Assembly (NCBI GenBank): GCA_900770325.1
Contig: CAAGKE010000094.1
Span: forward strand, 1-8,750
Reading direction: 5' to 3'
Source: Lachnospiraceae bacterium
GTDB taxonomy: Bacteria > Bacillota > Clostridia > Lachnospirales > Lachnospiraceae
Length of the DNA stretch: 8,750 bases
Below are positions 1 through 6,453 of the stretch, piece after piece. A program made the position numbers and the translations under genes. Positions within the stretch are counted from its first letter, which is position 1. Each line of letters starts with the position of its first letter. The notes beneath the pieces are model-generated. The model did no database searches. It was not told the DNA's origin and saw only the letters and a list, made by a program, of their open reading frames with translations.

Positions 1-63
1 ATGATTCCAGGGAATACTTGTCCGGCACATACCGTCCTCATTTCTTCCCGTCACATTACTCTG

Positions 64-114
64 CAGCAATGCTGTGTCTGGACCACCATGGTCCCTATCA
101 GCAGACGTACTGCT
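64..114. repeat. Three consecutive short hairpins
   Basis: Three inverted repeats sit in a row, each separated by exactly 5 bases: CAGC-AAT-GCTG (64-74), GGACC-ACCAT-GGTCC (80-94) and AGCAG-ACGTA-CTGCT (100-114). Stems are 4, 5 and 5 bp and loops 3 to 5 bases. No T-run follows on either strand, so they are not an ordinary terminator. They fall inside the putative leader downstream of the promoter at 262-290 and could be part of a structured RNA, but stems this short also arise by chance. Confidence 0.35.
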
Positions 115-204
115 CCATTTTTTATGCAGGCTCGCCAGCAGATTTTAATTCAGGCGGCGCTGCCTCCTCGAATACCCGGTCTACGCATATTTCTATGGCC
201 TCCC

Positions 205-249
205 AGAGGGTAACGGTGATGCTGTATTTTTTCTCTTTTGATACCCTCT
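205..249 (-). other. Long-loop stem near the putative leader's 5' end
   Basis: AGAGGGTA at 205-212 and TACCCTCT at 242-249 are perfect 8-base reverse complements enclosing a 29-base loop. The stem would lie just inside the 5' end of an RNA started from the promoter at 262-290, which is where the first helix of a cis-acting leader often forms. I could not match the sequence to any riboswitch or T-box consensus that I know. Confidence 0.3.
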
Positions 250-261
250 TCTTACACCCTT

Positions 262-290
262 TTTATAATCGATAATCCGATAATTGTAAC
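262..290 (-). promoter_or_regulatory. Candidate sigma-A promoter firing leftward
   Basis: On the minus strand a -35 box GTTACA (285-290, 4 of 6 to TTGACA) and a -10 box TATAAA (262-267, 5 of 6 to TATAAT) are separated by exactly 17 bases. The predicted start is near 255. It lies about 80 bases beyond the MATE gene's stop, so it would begin a separate leftward transcription unit whose gene is off the window. The stretch is AT-rich and contains a short tandem CGATAAT repeat (270-276 and 278-284). Confidence 0.5.
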
Positions 291-342
291 CCCTTACATT
301 TATGATTTTTTATGCTATATTGATTAAGTTGGGAAAGGTACG

Positions 343-368
343 GGCTCCGGGCAATAATGCACGGAGCC
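343..368 (-). terminator. Hairpin just after the MATE gene
   Basis: GGCTCCG (343-349) and CGGAGCC (362-368) form a 7-bp GC-rich stem with a 12-base loop, starting one base after the MATE stop codon. In the minus direction the stem is followed by only a weak pyrimidine stretch (CGTACCTTTCCC), so it would be a poor intrinsic terminator or an mRNA 3'-end stabiliser. In the plus direction it is followed by TTTATT, which would suit a plus-strand transcript, but no plus-strand gene is visible. Confidence 0.45.
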
Positions 369-369
369 T

Positions 370-1749
370 TTATTCTGTGTCATTCGCAAGATTCAGAGAT
401 CTATGCAGGATATCCTCCTCCACATGTTTCAGACACGCCTTGCATACCGGAATCAGAAAGAGCGCCCCAAGCGTCCATGCTGCCTGATCCGCCCAGCAGA
501 TTGCACCGTAGCCATATTTCGATACAAAGAATACTGAAACGACTGTCCGACCTATCATTTCAATCACGCCGGCAAATACAGCCTGGCGAGCCCATCCCAT
601 TCCCTGCACCGCCTGACGCAAGGGCTTCAAAATCCCCAGCACCCAGTAGAAGGCTCCAATTGATGCCAGATATAGCGCACCTGCATCCAGAATATCTGTA
701 GCATCTTCCCCCACAAAAAGCATGCATGCCTGACGGCCAAATTTCCACAAAACAGCTCCGATCACAATTCCATATCCAATGGAAAGTAGCAGGCCCTTCT
801 GAATTCCTACCTTCATTCGCTCATAATTCCCTGCTCCGTAATTTTGAGAAACAAAGGTTGAAATAGTTGCCGCAAATGCATCGAACGGGCACATCGTAAA
901 CTGCTTGATTTTTAGTCCTGCCGCAAACGCGCTGACATATACAGTCCCCAGCGAATTATTTGCCATCTGCATCACCATCGATCCTATCGCAGTAATTGAC
1001 ATATTCAGGCCCATTGGAACGCCCTGTGCCATCAACAACGAAGCATAATCCCAACGGAATTTCTGCTCCTCCTTCCGGATCCAGAGAATTTCGAATTTTC
1101 TGCGAATAAGCACAAGACACAGCACACCTGAGATCCCCTGCGAAAAGATGGTCGCAAGTGCAGCACCGCCAACACCCCATTCCAAAACAAGAATGCAGAA
1201 GAAATCCAGCACAATATTCAGAACCGAGCTGAAAGCAAGAAAATAAAAAGGTGTCCGACTGTCACCAATCGCGCGAAGGATAGCCGACAGAAAGTTATAC
1301 AGAAGAGTAAACGGAATGCCCAGAAAGATAATTCGAAGATAAGTCTCACTGTCCGTCACAATGTCTGCTGGCGTTTTAAGCACCCTGATGACTGCAGGAC
1401 AAAGAAGGACTGTCAAGACGCAAAGTGCAGCCGACCACATAGCGGTAAGCATACCGCCATTGAACGCCAGCTTCCGCATCTTCGTTTCATTCTTAGCTCC
1501 AAATGCAGTAGCTACCGGCACCCCGAACCCTGCGGCCAGTCCCTGACAAAATCCCAGCACCATCAGCTGCACGGAAGAAGAAGTTCCGACCGCCGCAAGT
1601 GCACCGGCTCCAAGTGTCTGGCCCACGATTGCCGCATCCGCAATGTTATATGTCTGCTGAAACAGGTTTCCCAACAGCAGCGGCATCGCAAAAGAAATCA
1701 AATTTCCGGTAATACTTCCTTCCGTCATTGCCATTGCCGTCCTGCGCAT
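370..1749 (-). CDS. MATE family efflux transporter
   Basis: A 459-residue integral membrane protein, the usual length for the multidrug and toxic compound extrusion family, whose members export small organic compounds in exchange for H+ or Na+. The N-terminal hallmark is clear: EGSITGNLISFAMPLLLGN followed by FQQTYNIADAAIVGQ and GALAAVG, with about twelve hydrophobic segments in two related halves. It resembles the large group of Bacillota MATE proteins of unknown substrate. The start at 1749 is preceded by AAAGGAGG with a 4-base gap; a second Met at codon 6 is a less likely start. It is the last gene of the sugar operon, 29 bases after ydjC, with a strong hairpin between them, so its expression may be uncoupled from the sugar genes. 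A link to sugar metabolism is not shown by the sequence; export of a by-product is speculation. Confidence 0.93.
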   Translation of the reverse strand: MRRTAMAMTEGSITGNLISFAMPLLLGNLFQQTYNIADAAIVGQTLGAGALAAVGTSSSVQLMVLGFCQGLAAGFGVPVATAFGAKNETKMRKLAFNGGMLTAMWSAALCVLTVLLCPAVIRVLKTPADIVTDSETYLRIIFLGIPFTLLYNFLSAILRAIGDSRTPFYFLAFSSVLNIVLDFFCILVLEWGVGGAALATIFSQGISGVLCLVLIRRKFEILWIRKEEQKFRWDYASLLMAQGVPMGLNMSITAIGSMVMQMANNSLGTVYVSAFAAGLKIKQFTMCPFDAFAATISTFVSQNYGAGNYERMKVGIQKGLLLSIGYGIVIGAVLWKFGRQACMLFVGEDATDILDAGALYLASIGAFYWVLGILKPLRQAVQGMGWARQAVFAGVIEMIGRTVVSVFFVSKYGYGAICWADQAAWTLGALFLIPVCKACLKHVEEDILHRSLNLANDTE

Positions 1750-1766
1750 ATAGCCTCCTTTGAAAG

Positions 1767-1800
1767 AACCTATGCCGATCAGACCAGATCGGCATAGGTT
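1767..1800 (-). terminator. 14-bp perfect hairpin between ydjC and MATE
   Basis: AACCTATGCCGATC (1767-1780) is perfectly mirrored by GATCGGCATAGGTT (1787-1800) around a 6-base loop. The minus-strand 5' arm is the last codons of ydjC and its TGA stop falls at the loop and the start of the 3' arm. The hairpin is followed by CTTTC and then by the MATE ribosome binding site. The stem is strong but the T-run poor, so partial termination, attenuation or mRNA processing/stabilisation are all possible. Confidence 0.7.
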
Positions 1801-2573
1801 ATCAATTCTACATGATGATGAGTGATCCAGTCCTTCAATTCCTGTGACGTATAGAATGCATGGTCACGAATCCGTTCCAATGATAATGTTGAGTAATGAA
1901 TCAGAGCAGCGTCCACATATCCCGGATGCCCTCCCAGGAAACCATATTCATAACGCAGCGACTCATCAGCAATCCGAAGAAATGAATGTAGAGGCTGCTT
2001 ATTTAACTGTGCCACCGGATCAAACACCTTAGCTTTCGAATCGGTATCCATCACAGAGCGATAATTAAACATTCCCAGCCTGTCCCGGAGGTCATGTGAA
2101 TAAGGGACACTTGTTTTTGCCGAAAGTTCACGAATCACCTGTTCATAGTTTTCTGGAGAAATAGAATGGGAATGCAGATACCCAGGCTGCATCCCCGTAA
2201 CCTTCACAAATCGTTCCAGCTGCGCCGTCAGTTCCCGGCAGACTTCCTCATACGGAAACAGGATCTTTCTTCCCTCCTCTGTCTGCCATAGCGGATCCTT
2301 TACGCGGACAGAAGATCGGATAAACTCACCATTTGCGTCTACAAGATGTGGAATTGTTTCTGGGTTGCTTACCGGCTTACCGGAGACGATGTTAAAGTCG
2401 ATCCCAACGCACACCTGCGAAAATGGAGCAATCCTTTCCAGGGCATCCTCAACTCCGGGCATATTCATAAATGCTCCGGTATTGCGCAGCACACCATTAC
2501 GTGCTGCATCCAGAATGCCGCATGTCACAGCATCCGTAAATCCAAAATCATCACCCTGTACAAGCAGTTTCAT
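1779..2573 (-). CDS. YdjC/ChbG-family carbohydrate deacetylase
   Basis: A 264-residue protein of the YdjC (ChbG/HpnK) family: metal-dependent cytoplasmic enzymes removing acetyl groups from N-acetylated sugars. E. coli ChbG acts on chitobiose and chitotriose phosphates. Visible signatures are the N-terminal QGDDFGFTDAV (residues 6-16, paired metal/catalytic Asp), GIDFNIVSGKPVS (57-69), YLHSHSI (132-138) and GGHPGYVD near residue 215. In relatives I remember, the second motif has His where this protein has Asp59, and the third usually carries Asp or Glu where this has His134, so the metal site may differ. The start ATG overlaps the upstream deacetylase stop (ATGA) and is preceded by GGAGG at 7 bases, so translation is coupled. 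The exact substrate is unknown; the operon suggests an N-acetylated sugar phosphate delivered by the PTS. Confidence 0.88.
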   Translation of the reverse strand: MKLLVQGDDFGFTDAVTCGILDAARNGVLRNTGAFMNMPGVEDALERIAPFSQVCVGIDFNIVSGKPVSNPETIPHLVDANGEFIRSSVRVKDPLWQTEEGRKILFPYEEVCRELTAQLERFVKVTGMQPGYLHSHSISPENYEQVIRELSAKTSVPYSHDLRDRLGMFNYRSVMDTDSKAKVFDPVAQLNKQPLHSFLRIADESLRYEYGFLGGHPGYVDAALIHYSTLSLERIRDHAFYTSQELKDWITHHHVELITYADLV

Positions 2574-3784
2574 CGCATATCCTCCGGAAGATCACCAATT
2601 CTGCGCCTTAAAGCATCTGGATTAAATACATCTGCATCCGTCCCGGAATCATAAACAAGTCTTCCCTTCACATATGTAGCCAGGCACTTGTAGTCATCCG
2701 AAATTATAGCGATGTCCAGCTGCTTGCCAGGAGCTATAGAGCCTGTGAGATGACTGATGCCAAGATAAGCGGCAGGATTTTCACTCGCCATCTTTACCAC
2801 CTGTTCAAAGGGAACGCCGACGGCATTCACCAGCTTTTCCATATTGCTGAGAACACATTTCCCCGACCCACGAATTCGCCCGTTTTCATCAACAATCAGC
2901 CCTTTTTCCGTCGAAAAATTCTTACTGCCATAACGTTCATAAATTCCCGAAGGAAGACCTGCAATATAGTTGCTGTCCGAAATCAGGATAAACTTCTCAT
3001 ACGGTTGCAGGCGGAGCAGAAGACGGATCATGTCAGCACAAACATGATTCAGATCCGCAATAAGCTCATAAGACAGATGATCATCAAGCAGGAATGCTCC
3101 TAAAGCGCCTGCATCGCGGTGATGGATCCCCTGCATTCCATTGCACAGATGCGTCACAATATCGATGCCGGCATCCGCCATTGCATCCTTGATCTGTTGT
3201 GCATTGGCCTTTGTATGACATGCCGCCACACGGACGTCCTGCTGATGCAGAAAGTGCATAACTTCATGAGCGTGAGGAAGCTCTGGAGCAATAGCCATTA
3301 CTTTCAGATACCCTTGACAGCGGTCAATATACTTTTTCGCCACGTCAACGGAAGGCTCCGGCCAGCTTTCGCCAACGGTATGTTCTCCACCACGTGCCCA
3401 GAACGGCCCTTCCGAGTGAATACCATAGACATATGCCCCTGTGTACGGGCACTTTATGCCTTCGACAATCCCCTCGATACCCGGAGCCTCTTTAGTAACA
3501 GTAGGAAGGATGGTCGTTATGCCGATCGAGGCACAAGCTTTAACGTAGCCTCGGAATATTTCCGGAGTGACCGGATCTGTCATTGACCATCCACCATATC
3601 CGTGATTGTGAACATCTATGATTCCCGGAATGATGCGGGAATCGCCGTAATCAATGATTTCCGCATCACGTTCCGGAGCCTGAAGCAGAATATCTCTTAT
3701 GATTCCATCCCGCTCCAGAATGTATCCATTTCGCAGACCATACTGTGTATAAATCCGTGTGGAATGAATATAATGTTCATTCAT
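2570..3784 (-). CDS. nagA: N-acetylglucosamine-6-phosphate deacetylase (NagA-like)
   Basis: A 404-residue amidohydrolase-superfamily enzyme expected to hydrolyse GlcNAc-6-phosphate, or a related N-acetyl-hexosamine phosphate, to the amino sugar phosphate and acetate in the cytoplasm. Seen: IIPGIIDVHNHG with the HxH metal pair (His59, His61), GIHSEGPF (Glu125), AACHTKA (His190), VTHLCNGM (His212), IADLNHV (His247) and ISDSNYIAGLPSG (catalytic-type Asp270). The spacing matches E. coli NagA (Glu131, His195, His216, His251, Asp273). Unlike many NagA proteins, the stretch after EGP reads ARGGEH rather than K-GAH, and DG-H is LNH, so sugar specificity may differ. The frame extends upstream to 3826, into the EIID gene, but ATG 3784 is preferred: it follows AGGTG by 7 bases, clears the EIID stop by 13 bases, and places the HxH motif at the normal position. 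The gene symbol is by family resemblance; GalNAc-6-phosphate (AgaA-type) is an alternative. Confidence 0.87.
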   Translation of the reverse strand: MNEHYIHSTRIYTQYGLRNGYILERDGIIRDILLQAPERDAEIIDYGDSRIIPGIIDVHNHGYGGWSMTDPVTPEIFRGYVKACASIGITTILPTVTKEAPGIEGIVEGIKCPYTGAYVYGIHSEGPFWARGGEHTVGESWPEPSVDVAKKYIDRCQGYLKVMAIAPELPHAHEVMHFLHQQDVRVAACHTKANAQQIKDAMADAGIDIVTHLCNGMQGIHHRDAGALGAFLLDDHLSYELIADLNHVCADMIRLLLRLQPYEKFILISDSNYIAGLPSGIYERYGSKNFSTEKGLIVDENGRIRGSGKCVLSNMEKLVNAVGVPFEQVVKMASENPAAYLGISHLTGSIAPGKQLDIAIISDDYKCLATYVKGRLVYDSGTDADVFNPDALRRRIGDLPEDMR

Positions 3785-3797
3785 GCATATACACCTG

Positions 3798-4622
3798 TCA
3801 GAAGATACCGAGGAAGGCCAGAACAAGGCTGGCGATCAAAATGCCAAAGACAATCTTGACCGGGCCAACACCTTTCTTGAACATCTTCATCATCCAGAAC
3901 ACAAGGACGATTGAAAGCATGCCCGGCATGATCCCGTCCAGCACATCGGCGATTGCAACCTCTGTTTCGCCAACATGAATGACCCAGGCAATTGGCACCT
4001 TCACCATTGACGCAACCATCGCCCCAACCATGCCGATGCCGACAATGGATGCCGCCTTTGTAAGTGAACCGATAAGGCCAGTAGAGAACACCTTGTCAAT
4101 GAACGATGTGCCGGCTGTATAACCCGCCTTGAGCAGATACCAGCGGGCGACCAGTTGCGAGCCGCCATAGATCAGGACAAACAGGATAACGCCAAGAATA
4201 TTTCCCTGTGCACAGAATCCCATTGAGACGCCTGCCGCAATAACCCGGACCGTATTAAAGAAGAACGCATCGCCGATGCCGGCAGTAGGCCCCATCAACG
4301 CAACCTTGATATTCTGAATTGTGTCATCGTCTACGCCTTTTCCATCTGATTCAACCTTCTGACGTTCCAGCGCCCACGTAAGACCAAGGATCAAAGCAAA
4401 CATGACGGCATGCGTATTGAAGAACTGGTCATGACGAACATATGCTTTCTTCCGTTCTTCGTCGTTGTCTTTATAAAGGACATCCAGTGCAGGAGCCATG
4501 GATGCGCAGAAGGCATTACCCTCCATCTTCGTCTGGTTGAAGCTCGCAAATACGAGACCTGAGCGAAGATACATCTGCTTCATCAGGGTCTTTTCCTGCG
4601 GGGTCATTTCATACTTTGCCAT
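3798..4622 (-). CDS. PTS system mannose/fructose/sorbose family, EIID
   Basis: A 274-residue EIID component, the membrane partner of EIIC in mannose-class phosphotransferase systems. Family signatures: an amphipathic N-terminal region with MYLRSGLVFASFNQTKMEG, PALDVLYK, RHDQFFNTH near residues 63-71, GPTAGIGDAFFFNTVRVIAAG in the middle, and hydrophobic segments in the C-terminal part (IGIGMVGAMVASMV, MLSIVLVFWMMKMF, IVFGILIASLVLAFLGIF). The length is typical. The ATG overlaps the EIIC stop by one base (TGATG), and its ribosome binding site GAGGAGG lies inside the last EIIC codons, so the two membrane subunits are translationally coupled. EIIC and EIID together form the sugar channel; the sequence does not settle whether the cargo is mannose, GlcNAc, GalNAc or a disaccharide, but the two deacetylases downstream favour an N-acetylated sugar. 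Confidence 0.96.
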   Translation of the reverse strand: MAKYEMTPQEKTLMKQMYLRSGLVFASFNQTKMEGNAFCASMAPALDVLYKDNDEERKKAYVRHDQFFNTHAVMFALILGLTWALERQKVESDGKGVDDDTIQNIKVALMGPTAGIGDAFFFNTVRVIAAGVSMGFCAQGNILGVILFVLIYGGSQLVARWYLLKAGYTAGTSFIDKVFSTGLIGSLTKAASIVGIGMVGAMVASMVKVPIAWVIHVGETEVAIADVLDGIMPGMLSIVLVFWMMKMFKKGVGPVKIVFGILIASLVLAFLGIF

Positions 4623-5431
4623 CAGAAGAATTCCTCCTCACTGTTTGCAAGCTCTCCGTCTGCGGCTGTCTCCTGTTCACCGGTTGTTCCTTTTGATTCA
4701 AGGATCTTTTTATCGTTGAAGTAATAAAGAATTCCAGCCACCACAAGGATGATTGCAATCGGAAGTGTTCCAAGATTCAGATATTTGGAAAGAACGAAGC
4801 CAATGAAGAAGAAGCCACCAATTTCCTTGTTCCAGATCATCGTCATAATGATTGCAAAACCAATGCCGGTCATCATATTGGAAGCTGCCGCAAATCCACG
4901 CAGACACCAGTCCGGCAACATGTTGATGACCGCCGAGAGACCTTCAACGCCGAAGGCAACCGCAAAGAAAATGACAAGGACCTGGCCGAGACGATCAATG
5001 AAGAAACCGAACAAGGCAATTTTCAATGTGAACTTTTTTGATTCACCCTTTGCAGCTTCTTTTTCCCAATACGGTGCCAGCGAAGCATAGAAGGGCTTCA
5101 AAACCGAATATACAGTTCCCATCAGAGTTCCAATCGGCATCGCAATGGCAAGGCCGGTCTCCATGTCTGTCCCGGTAAGAACGGTCATCGCAACGGCAAT
5201 GATGGTTGCTGCATTCGCATCAGCAGGCACTTCGCCGCCGATAGCAGAAATACCCATAAAGATTGCTTCGAGAGAGCCTCCCATGATAATGCCGGTCTTA
5301 ACATCCCCCAGCAGCAAGCCGGTAATAAATCCGGTTACAATTGGCCTTTGAAGCGTCTGCCATGCGATCAATCGGTCAAGACCGCAGGTAAGGTAATAGG
5401 CAAGAACTACAAGTAAAGCTTTCCCAACCAT
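4622..5431 (-). CDS. PTS system mannose/fructose/sorbose family, EIIC
   Basis: A 269-residue EIIC permease subunit. The family core is plain: TLQRPIVTGFITGLLLGDVKTGIIMGGSLEAIFMGISAIGG then VPADANAATIIAV, followed by several more hydrophobic segments (LKIALFGFFIDRLGQVLVIFF, GIGFAIIMTMI, LPIAIILVVAGILYYF). The reading frame continues upstream to 5515 into the EIIB gene, but ATG 5431 is preferred: GAGG sits 8 bases before it and the protein then starts directly with a membrane segment. The C-terminal tail of about 30 residues is hydrophilic and acidic (rich in Glu, Thr and Gly) and ends in SEEEFF. That end also encodes the EIID ribosome binding site, so its sequence may be constrained twice. It works with EIID in the membrane; EIIB phosphorylates the incoming sugar. 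Confidence 0.96.
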   Translation of the reverse strand: MVGKALLVVLAYYLTCGLDRLIAWQTLQRPIVTGFITGLLLGDVKTGIIMGGSLEAIFMGISAIGGEVPADANAATIIAVAMTVLTGTDMETGLAIAMPIGTLMGTVYSVLKPFYASLAPYWEKEAAKGESKKFTLKIALFGFFIDRLGQVLVIFFAVAFGVEGLSAVINMLPDWCLRGFAAASNMMTGIGFAIIMTMIWNKEIGGFFFIGFVLSKYLNLGTLPIAIILVVAGILYYFNDKKILESKGTTGEQETAADGELANSEEEFF

Positions 5432-5454
5432 TTTCTTATCCTCTTTTCGTTCAG

Positions 5455-5946
5455 TTATGCAAAGATCTTCGAGATGTCCGTAGCTGCCGCTTCCGGTGTC
5501 GTCTGATAAACGCATTTCAGCCCCGTTTCTGTCAGTTTCTTGAAGCTTTCTACTTCATCAGAATCACAGAAGATGTTAGCGGCATACATTTTGCGGGGTT
5601 TGCCAGGCTTCTGTGGTGCAATGCGACCATAATTGCCGATATTGATGTATGGGATCCCCTTCACATTCATTGCAAGCTTTTCGGCATCTTCCGGGCAGTT
5701 CACCAGCACCAGGATCTTTAGTTTTTCGCTTCGTGGATCATTCAGAAGTTTGATAGAATCATCAATCGTCCGAATCGCCGTTTTTATTCCCGCCGGAGCA
5801 GCCATAATCAGGCTTTTTTGAATCAATGGCGATGACGCAGCTGCATCATTGGCAACCACAATCCTCTCAGCGTCCGTGTATTTGGACCACTTGATTGCGA
5901 TCTGTCCATGAATCAGGCGTTCATCGATGCGAAAAAATACAATCAT
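5455..5946 (-). CDS. PTS system mannose/fructose/sorbose family, EIIB
   Basis: A 163-residue cytoplasmic EIIB that accepts phosphate from EIIA on a histidine and passes it to the sugar. The active-site motif FFRIDERLIHGQIAIKWSK is at the N-terminus, with the phosphorylatable His at residue 13. Further family features are RIVVANDAAAS, LVLVNCPEDAEKL and YINIGNYGRI. The length is standard. The frame extends two codons upstream to a GTG at 5952, but GGGAGG (5954-5959) would be only one base from that GTG and 7 bases from the ATG at 5946, so ATG 5946 is chosen. It lies 23 bases after EIIA and 23 bases before EIIC. The family name covers mannose, fructose, sorbose and amino sugars; specificity cannot be read from this subunit alone. 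Confidence 0.96.
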   Translation of the reverse strand: MIVFFRIDERLIHGQIAIKWSKYTDAERIVVANDAAASSPLIQKSLIMAAPAGIKTAIRTIDDSIKLLNDPRSEKLKILVLVNCPEDAEKLAMNVKGIPYINIGNYGRIAPQKPGKPRKMYAANIFCDSDEVESFKKLTETGLKCVYQTTPEAAATDISKIFA

Positions 5947-5969
5947 TAACACGCCTCCCTTTCTATTAA

Positions 5970-6395
5970 TCAGAAGAAGTCTTCTGATGTGTCCTGAGTT
6001 TCTGTTTCTTCTAGTGTTACAAAGCGCATGGCTTCGCGGCTGCTGGCCGTCAGTTCCATAAGCTGCTCATCCGAAAATTCATCTGTGCTTTCTCTCATCG
6101 CCATTAGTTCCAACAGCAGAGCCAGGTTGATGCCGGCAATCAGTTTTGTGTGAGGCCTTGTAAGCCACTGGTACATAATCTGATTCACGCTGCCGCCGTA
6201 AAGATCGGACAACATGATCACCTGCTCTGTTTCCGATACGGAAGAAAAGTATTCTCGGAAAGCATCGTTCACATTTGACGCATCGACATAGCAGTTAATT
6301 ACAGAAAGACCGTCTGTTTTCCCCATCAGAATAGAGATTGCCTTTTCCATTCCTGCAGCCATTGTTCCGTGAGAAGCCAGTAAAATATGCACCAT
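5970..6395 (-). CDS. PTS system mannose/fructose/sorbose family, EIIA
   Basis: A 141-residue cytoplasmic EIIA, the first subunit of the operon, phosphorylated by HPr. The N-terminal HILLASHGTMAAGM carries the phospho-accepting His at residue 9; IMLSDLYGGSVNQ and AGINLALLLELM match the conserved core. It is a stand-alone EIIA, not fused to EIIB as in E. coli ManX. The C-terminal tail is acidic and ends in TSEDFF, similar to the SEEEFF end of EIIC. The ATG at 6395 gives the right length; the nearest ribosome binding site, AAAGGA (6409-6414), is 13 bases upstream, longer than ideal, so translation may be modest. Phosphorylation of this subunit could also feed the PRD regulator next door, as is common in PTS-linked PRD systems; that is inference. 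Confidence 0.95.
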   Translation of the reverse strand: MVHILLASHGTMAAGMEKAISILMGKTDGLSVINCYVDASNVNDAFREYFSSVSETEQVIMLSDLYGGSVNQIMYQWLTRPHTKLIAGINLALLLELMAMRESTDEFSDEQLMELTASSREAMRFVTLEETETQDTSEDFF

Positions 6396-6417
6396 TGTAG
6401 AAGTTGGTTCCTTTCGT

Positions 6418-6453
6418 CTCTCTAACTATAAAAAGAACCGCGTTGCACTTGAA
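6418..6453 (-). promoter_or_regulatory. Candidate promoter of the PTS operon
   Basis: On the minus strand TATAGT (6425-6430) is a good -10 box (5 of 6), with TTCAAG (6448-6453, 3 of 6) 17 bases upstream as a weak -35 box. The start would be near 6418, about 22 bases before the EIIA ATG. A weak -35 box with binding-site-like repeats further upstream is what an activator-dependent promoter looks like. It overlaps the regulator gene's terminator, whose 3' arm supplies the spacer. No sigma-54 type -24/-12 element was found. Confidence 0.45.

Larger units (their letters stand above)
1..261 (-). other. Unassigned region, possible leader of a leftward gene
   Basis: No convincing gene is visible here. 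A good minus-strand promoter (262-290) would start transcription near 255 and run through this stretch off the left edge. On the minus strand one frame is open from about 264 to 136 but lacks ATG, GTG or TTG after its upstream stop; it would read as ...YSITVTLWEAIEICVDRVFE... and end in SAGEPA. A second frame is open from about 130 to the left edge, also without an early start codon. A late ATG at 38-36 preceded by GGGAAGAA could begin a gene leaving the window. On the plus strand one frame is open from the left edge to a stop at about 275, but its Ser/His/Tyr-rich translation does not look like a protein. Self-complementary segments occur at 205-249 and 64-114. This could be a structured 5' leader, a decayed gene or plain intergenic DNA. 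Confidence 0.3.

Noticed and set aside
18..275. 85-codon plus-strand open frame, open from the left edge
   Set aside because: The translation is rich in Ser, His and Tyr with no domain-like pattern; no ribosome binding site; opposite to every other gene and probably antisense noise.
3119..3586. 155-codon plus-strand frame inside the nagA region
   Set aside because: It lies wholly antisense to the well-supported NagA coding sequence and has no recognisable motif or ribosome binding site.
3785..3826. Longer NagA start at 3826
   Set aside because: It would overlap the EIID gene, lacks a ribosome binding site, and adds residues (MFWPSSVSSD...) not typical of the family.
5432..5515. Longer EIIC start at 5515
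   Set aside because: It overlaps EIIB by 61 bases and adds a hydrophilic N-terminus unlike the family; ATG 5431 has a good ribosome binding site.
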